This document shows, in pieces, positions 11,453 to 23,135 of a DNA stretch of 64,000 bases. The DNA is from Rhodanobacteraceae bacterium (GTDB lineage: Bacteria > Pseudomonadota > Gammaproteobacteria > Xanthomonadales > Rhodanobacteraceae): contig JAACZU010000009.1 of NCBI GenBank assembly GCA_009996615.1, forward strand, positions 1 to 64,000, read 5' to 3'. Below the pieces are notes generated by a model that saw only the letters and a list, made by a program, of their open reading frames with translations, ran no database searches and had not been told where the DNA came from. How positions within the stretch are numbered: position 1 is the first letter of the stretch; the number at the start of each line of letters is the position of its first letter. A program made the position numbers and the translations under genes.

Positions 11453-11938
11453 TCACTTGGCGGGCTGCTGCTCCTCGGGTTTCGGCGCCGGCTTGGCCGG
11501 CTTGGCCGCCTTGTGCGCCTTGCGCGCGGCGTGGTGCGACATCGACGAGCGATGGTCCATCGCCATCAGGCGCGAGTAGTCGACCGGCTGGATCGACGCG
11601 ATCTTGCAGTGGGTGTCGCCCACTTCGACAGAGTCGGAACCGGACTTGATCACGCCGCCGCGCGAGGTCAGCTGCACGCTGCTCGTGTGCATCAGGTTGC
11701 CGCAGGCCTCGTCCGTGCGCACCAGCCACGCCTTGTCGTTCGCGGTCCAGACCGCCAGCGAACGGTCGTCCAGCGCCTGCCAGTCCACCATCGAGCCGCC
11801 CGGCATCTGGTCCACGGCGGCTCCCGCGGCCTGCTCGTACCGCTTGATGTCGCGCGTGCCCTCGATCCTGGCCGCTGCCGCAACGAAGGAAACGCCCGCC
11901 AACGCTGCGGCGGTGAGTGCAATCGCAAGCTTCTTCAT
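11453..11938 (-). CDS. Exported DUF6491-like protein
   Basis: This 161-residue protein has a signal peptide (MKKLAIALTAAALAGVSFVAAAA) and a small domain with SMVDWQALDDRSLAVWTANDKAWLVR and paired cysteines C79 and C111 (EACGNL and THCKI). These match a family annotated in Xanthomonadales as DUF6491. The C-terminus is a Lys/Ala/Pro-rich tail after HHAARKAHKAAK, low complexity and basic. The start at 11938 has GGGAG seven bases upstream. The function is unknown; family placement is from memory of the pattern, not a search. Confidence 0.65.
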   Translation of the reverse strand: MKKLAIALTAAALAGVSFVAAAARIEGTRDIKRYEQAAGAAVDQMPGGSMVDWQALDDRSLAVWTANDKAWLVRTDEACGNLMHTSSVQLTSRGGVIKSGSDSVEVGDTHCKIASIQPVDYSRLMAMDHRSSMSHHAARKAHKAAKPAKPAPKPEEQQPAK

Positions 11939-12231
11939 GGGTGCTCCCGAACGCCGGATCGACGCCCCGGCCTTGGCGCTCCCCATTGCAACGCATTGAT
12001 CTGGGACGACGCGGAATGGCCAAAGTTGCGGCACCGGCAACGGGCGTTTCGCGGGCGTTTACCTCATGAGAGGGCGCCGAGGACGGTCGCCGGCGGCCAA
12101 GCGGACGCAAATGGCAAACATGCGGCAAGCGGAGCGGCGAAGCGCTGGACGATCAGGGCCGTCCGTCTCGACGCCGGTGCACGACAAGGCACCGAACAGG
12201 CACCGAACGGGCACCGGTCCGGAAGCCGTCC

Positions 12232-12262
12232 AAACAAAAACGGCCTGCATCACTGCAGGCCG
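12232..12262 (-). terminator. Intrinsic terminator of tRNA-Phe
   Basis: Read leftward, a nine-base perfect stem CGGCCTGCA / TGCAGGCCG with a four-base loop is followed by TTTTTGTTT. It starts ten bases after the CCA end of the tRNA and is a textbook Rho-independent terminator. Confidence 0.9.
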
Positions 12263-12272
12263 TCGTTGTACA

Positions 12273-12348
12273 TGGTGGCCGGGGACGGAATCGAACCGCC
12301 GACACGGGGATTTTCAATCCCCTGCTCTACCAACTGAGCTACCCGGCC
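12273..12348 (-). tRNA. tRNA-Phe (GAA)
   Basis: A 76-base tRNA on the reverse strand. The acceptor stem is GGCCGGG paired with CCCGGCC, the D arm is GCTCAGTTGGTAGAGC, the anticodon loop TTGAAAA presents GAA, and the T arm contains GGTTCGATTCC. The 3' CCA is encoded in the DNA. All pairings are intact. Confidence 0.97.
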
Positions 12349-12446
12349 ATGTGCTTTGTGTGCGGTGCGTGGACCGCAGCGGGGCGCGTATTAGAGCCGC
12401 GATGCGCGAATACGTCAAGCGTTTTTCGCGCATTCGTTCGCATGCC

Positions 12447-15099
<2,653 letters not shown>

Positions 15100-15209
15100 C
15101 GGAACCGCTCCCCGGCACGCATGACGACACTCCCCTGGAAAATACCAATTATGGCCTGCGCGCGCCGCCAGCCGGCTGGGCGGCCGCAGGCCGCACAGCC
15201 TGCGATGCC

Positions 15210-16556
15210 CTATTCCTTTCCGCCGCGCCGCGCTGCACGCCGCGCCGCACGCAGCGCTTCGAGCTTGTCGCGAAACTGACCCTCGAGGCCGCGCTCGGTC
15301 GGCGTATAGAACGTCGCCTCGGCGAGCTTGTCGGGCAGGCACTGCTGGTCGAGCGCGACGCCGCCCGGGGCGTCGTGGTCGTACTGGTAGCCCTTGCCGT
15401 AGCCGAGCCCCTTCATCAGCCTCGTCGGCGCGTTGCGAAGATGCATCGGCACCTCCAGCGTGCCGGTTTCGCGCACCACGCCGCGCACCTCGTTGAACGC
15501 CGCATAGGCCGCGTTGCTCTTCGGCGCGACGGCGAGGTACAGCGCGAGCTGCGCGAGGCCGAGTTCGCCTTCCGGGCTGCCGAGGCGGTCGTAGGTTTCC
15601 CACGCGTCCAGCGCCATGCGCCACGCGCGCGGATCGGCCAGGCCGACGTCCTCGACCGCCATGCGCGTCAGCCGGCGCGCGAGGTAGCTGCGGTCGACGC
15701 CGCCGTCGAGCATGCGCGCGAGCCAGTACAGCGCCGCGTCCGGGTCGGACGAACGCACCGACTTGTGCAGCGCCGAGATCTGGTCGTAGAACTGCTCGCC
15801 CCCCTTGTCGAAGCGGCGCGTGCGGTCGGCCAGCACCTGTTCGAGCGTGGCCTGGTCGACCACGCCGTCGTGCGCGAGCTCGGCGGCAATCTCGAGGAAG
15901 GTCAGCGCGCGGCGCACGTCGCCGTCGGCGGCCTGCGCCATCGTCGCCAGCGCCGCCGCGTCGACCTGCAGGTTCATTCTGCCCAGGCCACGCTCCGCAT
16001 CGGCGAGCGCGCGCTGCAGCGCGGCCAGGATCGCCTCGGCCGGCACCGCGTCGAGCACGTGCACGCGGCAGCGCGACAGCAGCGCCGAATTCAGCTCGAA
16101 CGACGGGTTCTCGGTGGTCGCGCCGACGAACACGATCACGCCGCGTTCGATGTACGGCAGGAACGCGTCCTGTTGCACCTTGTTGAAGCGATGCACCTCG
16201 TCGACGAACAGCACCGTGCGCACGCCCTGCGCGTAACGCACCTCGGCCTCGGCCAGCGCCGCGCGCACCTCCGGCAGGCCGGAGAGCACCGCCGAGATCG
16301 CGCGGAACTCGGCCTGCGCGTAGCGCGCCAGCAGCAGCGCAAGCGTGGTCTTGCCGCAGCCGGGCGGCCCCCACAGGATCATCGAATGCACGTGGCCGGC
16401 CTCGATCGCGCGGCGCAGCGGCGTGTCGGCGCCGAGCAGGCGCGGCTGGCCGACGATCTCGTCGAGCGCACGCGGACGCATGCGCTCGGCGAGCGGCTTC
16501 AGGTCGTCGGATTCGGCAAACAGCCCGGCGCTGGGTGGGGTCTTGCGGCGCGTCAT
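15210..16556 (-). CDS. rarA: Replication-associated recombination protein A (AAA+ ATPase)
   Basis: RarA/MgsA is a clamp-loader-like AAA+ ATPase acting at stalled replication forks. The 448-residue protein shows LAERMRPRALDEIVGQ at the start, Walker A GPPGCGKTT, Walker B VLFVDEVHRFNK, sensor FVGATTENPSFELNSALLSRC, and the C-terminal tetramerisation region with VPMHLRNAPTRLMK and YQYDHDAPGG. Length and order are typical. The proximity to serS fits the usual gammaproteobacterial lolA-rarA-serS context. Confidence 0.95.
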   Translation of the reverse strand: MTRRKTPPSAGLFAESDDLKPLAERMRPRALDEIVGQPRLLGADTPLRRAIEAGHVHSMILWGPPGCGKTTLALLLARYAQAEFRAISAVLSGLPEVRAALAEAEVRYAQGVRTVLFVDEVHRFNKVQQDAFLPYIERGVIVFVGATTENPSFELNSALLSRCRVHVLDAVPAEAILAALQRALADAERGLGRMNLQVDAAALATMAQAADGDVRRALTFLEIAAELAHDGVVDQATLEQVLADRTRRFDKGGEQFYDQISALHKSVRSSDPDAALYWLARMLDGGVDRSYLARRLTRMAVEDVGLADPRAWRMALDAWETYDRLGSPEGELGLAQLALYLAVAPKSNAAYAAFNEVRGVVRETGTLEVPMHLRNAPTRLMKGLGYGKGYQYDHDAPGGVALDQQCLPDKLAEATFYTPTERGLEGQFRDKLEALRAARRAARRGGKE

Positions 16557-16660
16557 GTCCCCGATGATACGGAAAACGCGGTTCGCGCCGGCATGATCGC
16601 TTTGAGCATGGGATTGCGTATGTGAACAGACCAACCGATTGCACAGGAGCAGGCGTGCGC

Positions 16661-17413
16661 ATGAACTCGATACGGCCGCACTGGAGTCGCCCCTTGCGGC
16701 ATCTGGCGATGCTGGTCGGGATTTCGCTGCTGCCGGTGGCGATGGCGCATGCCGAGGCGGCCAGGCCGATCCTGGGCGTGCTGAAGTTCCAGGACGAGAC
16801 GGGCGCGCTACCGTTCCAGGGCGGCATCGGGCGCGTGCTGACCAACATCCTGACCAACGAGCTCGCCGCACGTCCGAGCTTCACCGTGGTCGAGCGACGC
16901 CGCCTGCAGGCGATCCTCGAGGAACAGGAGCTCGGCGCGTCCGGCCGCCTGCGGGCCGGCGACGGTGCGCGCATCGGCGCGCTGACCGGGGCGCAGTATC
17001 TGGTCATGGGCACGGTCACCGCCTTCGAGCAGGGCGTGCAGAGGACCCGCAGCCGCGGGCTGCTCGGCGGGCTCGGTGGATCGAAGGAGTCCAGTACGTC
17101 GTACCTGGCGATCGACCTGCGCGTGGTGGACACCAGCACCGGCGAGATCAGCCAGGCGCGCTCGATCGAGGGGCGCGCGACGCGCACCTCCTCCTCGATC
17201 AGCCTGGATGCGGGCGTGGCCGGTTTCGGCTACGAAGCACTGCACGACGAAGCGCTGGCGAAGGTCGTCCGCGCCGCGGTCATCGAGGCGATCGACTACC
17301 TGGAATGCACGATGGTCGTACGCGACGCCTGCGTCGCAGCCTATGCGGACAAGGACCGGCGCCGCCTCGACGGCACGCGCAAGGCGATCAAGCTCGACGG
17401 GAACACGCGATGA
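16661..17413 (+). CDS. CsgG-family exported protein
   Basis: A protein of about 250 residues with a signal peptide (ending LPVAMAHA) and a CsgG-like domain: ILGVLKFQDETGALPF, LTNILTNELAARPSFTVVERRRLQAILEEQELG, then GAQYLVMGTVTAFE and YLAIDLRVVDTSTGEI. CsgG of curli systems is an outer-membrane lipoprotein channel, but this protein lacks a lipobox cysteine and no curli genes are nearby, so a general envelope or assembly role is more likely. AGGAG lies 11 bases before the ATG at 16661 and five bases before an in-frame GTG at 16655, so either could be the start. It overlaps the next gene by four bases. Confidence 0.75.
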   Translation: MNSIRPHWSRPLRHLAMLVGISLLPVAMAHAEAARPILGVLKFQDETGALPFQGGIGRVLTNILTNELAARPSFTVVERRRLQAILEEQELGASGRLRAGDGARIGALTGAQYLVMGTVTAFEQGVQRTRSRGLLGGLGGSKESSTSYLAIDLRVVDTSTGEISQARSIEGRATRTSSSISLDAGVAGFGYEALHDEALAKVVRAAVIEAIDYLECTMVVRDACVAAYADKDRRRLDGTRKAIKLDGNTR

Positions 17414-18456
17414 AGGCCGCACGCATCAAGGCGACCGGTGTTGGGCGAATGTTGCGGACCTGCCTGCTGCTGGCGGCCTGCACGCCGGTCGGCGCTGCCA
17501 CGCTGCTCGAGTACGAGCGGCAAGGCGATTGCGCAACCGAGTTCGAACGCATGCTGATCGACGGTGCACGCGCGCGCATCGACATGCGTGTGGATGGCAC
17601 CGAGCTGTCGACCCTGTTCGACGACGGCGAGCAGATCATGCACCAGCTGATGCATGACACGCGGACCTACCTGACCATGGAGTCCGACGACGACGCGGTC
17701 GACTTCACCAGCGACGTCGTCAAGAGCAGCACGATCCACGCACAGCGCCAAGCCGAGGCCGTCAGCGGACTCGATGCGGGACAGGCGATGGCGGCGTTCC
17801 GCTCGGCGCAGGTCGCCGCTTGCCCGGAGATGGCCGCGCTCGGCCTCGGCGATCCGGACTATGCCGATGCTGCCGCGCGCTGCGCCGGGAAGATGGCCGA
17901 AGACGCCCGGCCTGTCGGCGACCGCAAGGCGGCCATCGCCGCACGCACGCAGCGCGCCCGCGTGGCGGCGCCATCGCCCCCCACCGACGGCGCGACGGCA
18001 CTGCAGTCGACCGTCCGCATCGAGCGGACCGCGATGCCGCAACAGGTCGACGGCCGCGCGTGCGCCCCGGAACGCACGCTGCGTGGCCAGACACCGCTGC
18101 GCGAGGACTGCCGTGCCGACGTCACGACGCTCGGGCTGGACGCGCGCGCCGTGCGGCGCCTGCAACGCATCGCCAAGGTCGGCGCCGGCATGGGCGAAGG
18201 CCTCGCCAGCCTGCATCCGGAACTGGATACGCGCGAAGCGGGGCCGCCGAAGGTGACCCTGCGCCGCGTCTGCTACCGCGGCGGCCAGGAGAGCGGCAAG
18301 GCAACGCTGCACATCCGGAACGATGCCCCCGCGGACGCGGCGCTGTTCGAATTGCCACCGGGTTATGAGCCGATGCAGATCGCGGCGCCCGCGCTGACGA
18401 CGCCGGCACAGGCGATGGAGGCACTGCAGCGATCCGGCACGCAGCGTCCGCGCTAG
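17410..18456 (+). CDS. Exported partner of the CsgG-like protein, DUF4412-like start
   Basis: This 348-residue protein has a signal peptide (about residues 1-29, LLLAACTPVGAA). The mature start LLEYERQGDCATEFERMLIDGARARIDMRVDGTELSTLFDDGEQ, with its later HDTRTYLTM, resembles DUF4412-type domains that bind hydrophobic ligands in the envelope. The middle is Ala/Arg-rich and low in structure. The C-terminal part (ADVTTLGLDARAVRRLQRIAKVGAGMGEG to the end) is unfamiliar. It begins inside the stop codon of the CsgG-like gene (ATGA), so the two are coupled and probably work together. No catalytic motif was seen. Confidence 0.7.
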   Translation: MKAARIKATGVGRMLRTCLLLAACTPVGAATLLEYERQGDCATEFERMLIDGARARIDMRVDGTELSTLFDDGEQIMHQLMHDTRTYLTMESDDDAVDFTSDVVKSSTIHAQRQAEAVSGLDAGQAMAAFRSAQVAACPEMAALGLGDPDYADAAARCAGKMAEDARPVGDRKAAIAARTQRARVAAPSPPTDGATALQSTVRIERTAMPQQVDGRACAPERTLRGQTPLREDCRADVTTLGLDARAVRRLQRIAKVGAGMGEGLASLHPELDTREAGPPKVTLRRVCYRGGQESGKATLHIRNDAPADAALFELPPGYEPMQIAAPALTTPAQAMEALQRSGTQRPR

Positions 18457-18476
18457 GCGCGGGTCTTCGGCGTCGT

Positions 18477-18511
18477 GCGCGTACGGCCCCGGAACGCGGG
18501 GCCGTACGCGC
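18477..18511. terminator. Bidirectional hairpin between convergent genes
   Basis: A perfect 15-base stem (GCGCGTACGGCCCCG with its reverse complement) encloses a five-base loop. It is centred between the stop of the rightward exported protein (18456) and the stop of copB (18520). No T-run is present, so termination strength is inferred from stem stability and location only. Confidence 0.7.
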
Positions 18512-18519
18512 AGGAGAGG

Positions 18520-19563
18520 CTAGAACCACACCCGCACGCCGGCGACCCAGCGCACGTCGGTAACGTCGTGGCCGTCGGCGCGGGCGAAGTCGGCGGTGCG
18601 GCCGAAACCGCTGCTCCATTCGACGCCGACGTACGGCGCGAACTCGCGGCGGATCTCGTAGCGCAGGCGCAGGCCGGCCTCGGCGTCGGACAGGCCGGAG
18701 CCGATGCGCCGTGCCGGGTCGTCCTTGCCGTAGGCGTTGAGTTCGAATCGCGGCTGCAGCACCAGGCGCTGGGTCAGCAGCAACTCGTAGTCCGCCTCGA
18801 CGCGCAGCGCGGTGCGGCCCTGCTCGCCAACGTAGGCGGTCGCTGCGAGCTCGAACCAGTACGGCGCCAGGCCCTGCACGCCGAACGCGGCCCAGGTGCG
18901 GCCAGGTCCTTCGCCGAAATCGCGGCGGATGCCGAGCTGGCTGTCCCAGAACGGCGCGATCGCGTGGCTCCACAGCAGCTCCGCATCGGCGTGTTCGAGC
19001 GTACCGTCCTTGCGTTGCCCTTCGCTGCGGAAGTGGACGCGGTTGCTGTCGCCGCCGTACCAGGCCTGTGCGCTCCACGCCGTCGCGCCACCCTCAACGT
19101 ATTCGAGGCGGTCGAGCATGAAGCGGCCGAAGCGCGCGTTGTCGTTCATGCCCATGACCGCGTCCATCTGCGCGTGCGTCAGGTGCCCGATGTCGAGCGT
19201 GGGTGGCGGCGGCGGCACGTGATCGGCCGGCGGACGCGCGTCGGGCGCGGGCGCGGTGCCGTGCTGCATGTCCGCGTGAGCGGGCGCAGCGTGGCCCGCG
19301 GCGGCGTGGTCCATGCCGGAATGATCCATGCCGGCGTGAGCGGAATGGTCCATGCCCGCATGATCCGCATGGGCAGACGGCTTGGCGGCCGGCTGGCCGT
19401 ACCCGTGATGCGAACCGTGTGCGCCGTGGGCGTGCGCAGTGTGGGCGTCGGACGGCACCCGCGCGTCGTCGTGATGCGCGTGCTGCGACTGCGCTTGCGT
19501 GGACGCGGCGAACGCGAACATCAGTGCCGCCGTCAGCGGAACGAACTTCATGTGTGCGCTCAT
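18520..19563 (-). CDS. copB: Copper-resistance outer-membrane protein CopB
   Basis: This 347-residue protein has a signal peptide and then a His/Met/Asp-rich stretch (residues about 27-105, with repeats of HAGMDHS type) expected to bind copper. The C-terminal half is an outer-membrane beta-barrel typical of CopB: LDRLEYVEGGATAWSAQAWYGGD, then FWDSQLGIRRDFGEGPGRTW, ending in aromatic WVAGVRVWF. CopB is thought to sequester or export periplasmic copper. The start at 19563 overlaps the copA stop by four bases; a second ATG lies at 19551. It is the last gene of copLAB. Confidence 0.93.
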   Translation of the reverse strand: MSAHMKFVPLTAALMFAFAASTQAQSQHAHHDDARVPSDAHTAHAHGAHGSHHGYGQPAAKPSAHADHAGMDHSAHAGMDHSGMDHAAAGHAAPAHADMQHGTAPAPDARPPADHVPPPPPTLDIGHLTHAQMDAVMGMNDNARFGRFMLDRLEYVEGGATAWSAQAWYGGDSNRVHFRSEGQRKDGTLEHADAELLWSHAIAPFWDSQLGIRRDFGEGPGRTWAAFGVQGLAPYWFELAATAYVGEQGRTALRVEADYELLLTQRLVLQPRFELNAYGKDDPARRIGSGLSDAEAGLRLRYEIRREFAPYVGVEWSSGFGRTADFARADGHDVTDVRWVAGVRVWF

Positions 19564-21290
19564 GCCACCACCACCTCGCGGAACATGCCCGCTTCCATGT
19601 GATAGAGCAGATGGCAGTGGTAGGCCCAGCGGCCGAGCGCGTCGGCGCTGACGCGGTAGCTGAGCTTCTGCGCCGGCTGCACGACGACCGTGTGCTTGCG
19701 CACCTGGAACGTGCCGTCCGGCGCTTCCAGTTCGCTCCACATGCCGTGCAGGTGGATCGGGTGCGTCATCATCGTGTCGTTGACCAGCGTGATGCGCACG
19801 TGCTCGCCATGCTTCAGGCGCAGCGGTTCGGCATCGGAGAACTTCTGGCCGTTGAACGACCAGACATAGCGTTCCATGTGGCCGGTCAGGTGCAGCTCGA
19901 TCTCGCGCCCGGTCGAGGCCGAGATCGGCGCGGTCAGCGAGTGCAGGTCGGCGTAGGTCAGCACGCGGCGGCCGTTGTCGCGCAGGCCGATGCCGGGGTC
20001 GTCGAGGTTCGTGCGCGGCGTGTCGACGCGCATGTCGACGAACGGACCGAACTCGGCGCGCGCATGGTGCACGCCATCGCCCTGCCCGCCCGCCGCGCCG
20101 TGGCCGGCGTGGGCCGCATGGCCGCCGTGGCCTTCGCCGTGGTCCATCTCGCCCATCATGTCGCGCATGGTCAGCAGCGGGCGCGGATCGAGCGCCGGCA
20201 CCTCGGCGCGCAGGCCCTCGCGCGGCGCCAGCGTGCCGCAGGCGTAGCCGGAGCGGTCCATCGACTGCGCGAAGATCGTGTAGGCGCGGTCTGCATCCGG
20301 CTCGACGATCACGTCGAGCGTCTCGGCGGTGCCGAGGCGGAACTCGTCGATCGTGACCGGCTCGACGTCCTGGCCGTCGGCGGCGACCACGCGCATCTTC
20401 AGGCCCGGGATGCGCACGTCGAAGAAGCTCATCGACGAGCCATTGATGAAGCGCAGGCGCACCTTCTCGCCCGGCGCGAACAGGCCAGTCCAGTTGCCGG
20501 TCGGCGTCGTGCCGTTCATGAGATACGTGTAGACGTGGCCTGACACGTCGGCGAGGTCGGACGGGTTCATGCGCATCTCGTTCCACATGCGCCGCTCGGC
20601 CAGCGCGCGCGACAGGCCCTCGCCGCGCACGTCGCGCAGGAAGTCGAGCGCGGTCGGCTTGCCGAAGTTGTAGTAGTCGCCCTGCTTCTTCAGCGTCGCG
20701 TAGATGTGCTCCGGGTCGGTGTCGGTCCATTCCGACAGCAGGATCACGTGCTCGCGCTCGGCCGGGAAACGCTCGCCGCCGCGCGGCTCGATCACGATCG
20801 GCCCGTAAAGCCCGACCTGCTCCTGGAAACGCGAATGACTGTGGTACCAGTAGGTACCGGCCTGGTTGACGGTGAAGCGGTAGGTGTAGCTCTCGCCCGG
20901 CGCGATGCCCATGAACGACAGGCCCGGCACGCCGTCCATGTCGGCCGGCACGATCATCCCGTGCCAGTGGATCGAACTGCGCTCGGCGAACGCGTTGCGC
21001 ACGCGCAAGGTGACCGTGTCGCCCTGGCGCCAGCGCAACAGCGGCGCCGGCAACTGGCCGTTGACGACGACCGCGCTGCGCGCGGCGCCGGTGAAGTTGA
21101 CCGGCAGCGCGCCGATTTCGAGGTCGAACTCGGTGCCGCCGAGCACGCGGCGGCCGGCCATGGCCGGCGCGGCGAACGCCGGCAGGCCGAGGCCGGCGGC
21201 GAGGCCGCCGAGCGCCAGCCCCTGCACGAAGCGGCGGCGCGGCAGCAACACGGACGCCGGCTGCGGCGCGCGTGCACGAAAAATACCCAT
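19560..21290 (-). CDS. copA: Copper-resistance multicopper oxidase CopA
   Basis: This 576-residue periplasmic multicopper oxidase oxidises Cu(I) or binds copper. A Tat signal is visible as RRRFVQGLALGG (residues 18-29). Copper ligands appear as HWH (H108, H110), HSH (H150, H152), HPIHLHG and the C-terminal HCH-LLYH-EAGM (H558, C559, H560, H564, M569). A Met/His-rich insertion near residue 380 (MMGEMDHGEGHGGHAAHAGH) is typical of CopA. The GGAG upstream of 21290 is about 11 bases away, a little long. It is coupled to copB. Confidence 0.95.
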   Translation of the reverse strand: MGIFRARAPQPASVLLPRRRFVQGLALGGLAAGLGLPAFAAPAMAGRRVLGGTEFDLEIGALPVNFTGAARSAVVVNGQLPAPLLRWRQGDTVTLRVRNAFAERSSIHWHGMIVPADMDGVPGLSFMGIAPGESYTYRFTVNQAGTYWYHSHSRFQEQVGLYGPIVIEPRGGERFPAEREHVILLSEWTDTDPEHIYATLKKQGDYYNFGKPTALDFLRDVRGEGLSRALAERRMWNEMRMNPSDLADVSGHVYTYLMNGTTPTGNWTGLFAPGEKVRLRFINGSSMSFFDVRIPGLKMRVVAADGQDVEPVTIDEFRLGTAETLDVIVEPDADRAYTIFAQSMDRSGYACGTLAPREGLRAEVPALDPRPLLTMRDMMGEMDHGEGHGGHAAHAGHGAAGGQGDGVHHARAEFGPFVDMRVDTPRTNLDDPGIGLRDNGRRVLTYADLHSLTAPISASTGREIELHLTGHMERYVWSFNGQKFSDAEPLRLKHGEHVRITLVNDTMMTHPIHLHGMWSELEAPDGTFQVRKHTVVVQPAQKLSYRVSADALGRWAYHCHLLYHMEAGMFREVVVA

Positions 21291-21403
21291 ATCGATGAGA
21301 ACTCCGGATCGCTGGCGATGCGCGAGCGCGCATCGGCGCGTGCACATCGGGAACGGTCGCGCACACGCAGTGCGTGCCGACCGGCGGGGGCTCGCTCAGC
21401 AGA

Positions 21404-21835
21404 TCAGGCGATCGGAGGACGCAGTGGCCGTGCGGCGACCGTCGCATAGGCCACGGCAGGCGACGCGAGCGGGACCTCGCCCGCCCAACGCGCCAGCGCC
21501 GGCAGCGGCGCCGCGGGCAGCCACGCCGCACACGTCGGCGCGCAGGCACACAGATGGCCGGCGCAACAGGCCGCGTCGTGCGCGTGGCGCTCGACGTATC
21601 CGGCCCGGGATTCGGGTTGTGCGTGCCCGGCGCAATGTCCGCCGCCGGCCTCGTGCTGCATCGCCGCCGGCGTGGCATCGTCACCGGACAGCGCGGCCAC
21701 AGCGAGCGGCATCGCCGCCGCGCCGGCGCCGTTCAGCAGCATCAGCAGCGCCAGCACGAGCGCGCACAGCGGCGCCAAGCGCAGGCGCGCGAGGCGGTGC
21801 AGGCGGAAACGGGTGCTGGCAGGACGATGCTTCAT
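21404..21835 (-). CDS. copL: CopL-like metal-binding leader protein
   Basis: This 143-residue protein has a hydrophobic signal-like segment (LCALVLALLMLLNGAGAAA) followed by a His/Cys-rich region (HCAGHAQ and CCAGHLCACAPTC). Its position directly upstream of copA and its composition match CopL (DUF2946-like), which in Xanthomonas is needed for copper-induced expression of copAB. No clear Shine-Dalgarno sequence precedes the ATG at 21835, which is unusual for the region. The insertion sequence begins roughly 110 bases upstream, so regulatory DNA for this operon may be truncated. Confidence 0.75.
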   Translation of the reverse strand: MKHRPASTRFRLHRLARLRLAPLCALVLALLMLLNGAGAAAMPLAVAALSGDDATPAAMQHEAGGGHCAGHAQPESRAGYVERHAHDAACCAGHLCACAPTCAAWLPAAPLPALARWAGEVPLASPAVAYATVAARPLRPPIA

Positions 21836-22010
21836 GAAGCGACAATGGTAATTGCGGCGGCGGCGCAGGCCAATGTGCCGCGGCGGAACTGCATGGATGC
21901 AGCTTCGCCCTGTGAATACGGCCGGGACCACATCGACCACGTAGACCCTATGAGCCAAGGGCGGGGTCGCCGACACTGGCATCTCTTCCGACGAAAGAGG
22001 AGACACGCAG

Positions 22011-23135
22011 ATGACGACGACCCCGACAACAGTGTGCCAGATGGCGGTAGCGATCGAGATCGCCGCGGCGAAGTGGGTGGTGGTGAGCACGACCGGTGGA
22101 TTGCGCCGTCAGCGTCGGCGTGTGCTGGCTCAGGCGACGGCGACGGAACGGTTTGCGGCGCTGCGGGCGGAGCTGGACGAAGCGCGGCGCAAGTTGAACG
22201 TGGCGATGGATGCGCGCGTGGTGGTGGCCTACGAGGCGGGCCAGGAAGGTTTCTGGCTGGTGCGCGCGCTGCGCGCGGCGGGCGTGGAAGCGGAAGTGAT
22301 CGACCCGGTGAGCCTGCCGGTGGATCGCCGCGCGCGGCGGGCGAAGACGGACCGGCTGGACGGCGAGGCGCTGTCGCTGGCGTTGTGGTACTGGCTGGGT
22401 GGCGACGAGCGCGCCTTGCGCATGGTGCGCGTGCCGAGCGTCGAAGCCGAGGATGCGCGCGAGTGGCAGCGCGAGCGCGACCGGTTGAAGACGGAACATC
22501 GCAGCGTCGAGGACCGGATCACCAAGAAGCTGCGCACGCAGGGCATCTGGGAGCGGTCCAGGACGTGGCGCAGCGACTTGCGCGATGGCGCCCTGCGGAC
22601 CTTCGCCGGTACGCCGCTGGGCGCGCAGCTGCAGGCGGCGCTGGTGGTCGAACTGGCTCGGCTGGAGCTGATCGAGGCCAAACTCAAGGAATGGCAAGCG
22701 CAGCAGGCCGACCTGCCCGCCGCGACGACGCAGACGATCAACCATCTGGCACATCTGCGCGGCGTCGGTCCGGTCGGCGCCACCGCCCTGGCGACGCAGT
22801 TGTTCTGGCGCACGTTCGACAACCGGCGCCAGGTGGGCGCGTGCGTGGGCCTGACCGGCACGCCCTACGACAGCGGCACGCTGCGGCAGGACCAGGGCAT
22901 CAGCAAGGCGGGCGATCCGAAGTTGCGCGCGTTGCTGGTGGAGCTGGCGTGGCTGTGGCTGCGGCTGCAGCCGGACAGCGCGATCACGCGCTGGTTCCGC
23001 GAACGCACGCAGGGTGCGGGCAAGCGCGGCAAGCGCGTGATGATCGTGGCGGTGGCGCGCAAGCTGGCGGTGGCGCTGTGGCGCTACGTGCAGTTGGGCG
23101 AAATCCCCCAGGGCGCGCGCCTGAAGGCGGCGTAA
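22011..23135 (+). CDS. IS110-family transposase
   Basis: This 374-residue transposase has an N-terminal DEDD-type RuvC-like domain: an acidic residue in AIEIAAAKWVVV (Glu where many relatives have Asp), AYEAGQEGFWLVRAL, and KTDRLDGEALSLAL. The C-terminal transposase-20 domain shows HLRGVGPVGATALATQLFW, FDNRRQVGACVGLTGTPYDSG and SKAGDPKLRALLVELAW with the conserved serine. Length and domain order look intact. GAGGAG lies eight bases before the start. It is probably functional. Confidence 0.93.
   Translation: MTTTPTTVCQMAVAIEIAAAKWVVVSTTGGLRRQRRRVLAQATATERFAALRAELDEARRKLNVAMDARVVVAYEAGQEGFWLVRALRAAGVEAEVIDPVSLPVDRRARRAKTDRLDGEALSLALWYWLGGDERALRMVRVPSVEAEDAREWQRERDRLKTEHRSVEDRITKKLRTQGIWERSRTWRSDLRDGALRTFAGTPLGAQLQAALVVELARLELIEAKLKEWQAQQADLPAATTQTINHLAHLRGVGPVGATALATQLFWRTFDNRRQVGACVGLTGTPYDSGTLRQDQGISKAGDPKLRALLVELAWLWLRLQPDSAITRWFRERTQGAGKRGKRVMIVAVARKLAVALWRYVQLGEIPQGARLKAA

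Noticed and set aside
16661..17413. True curli secretion channel CsgG
   Set aside because: No lipobox cysteine and no csgA/B/E/F genes nearby. Only the general CsgG-family label is supported.
21836..21880. A copL promoter (TTGGCC, 17 bases, TACCAT)
   Set aside because: Matches to both hexamers are weak and the -10 would lie only about ten bases from the start codon.
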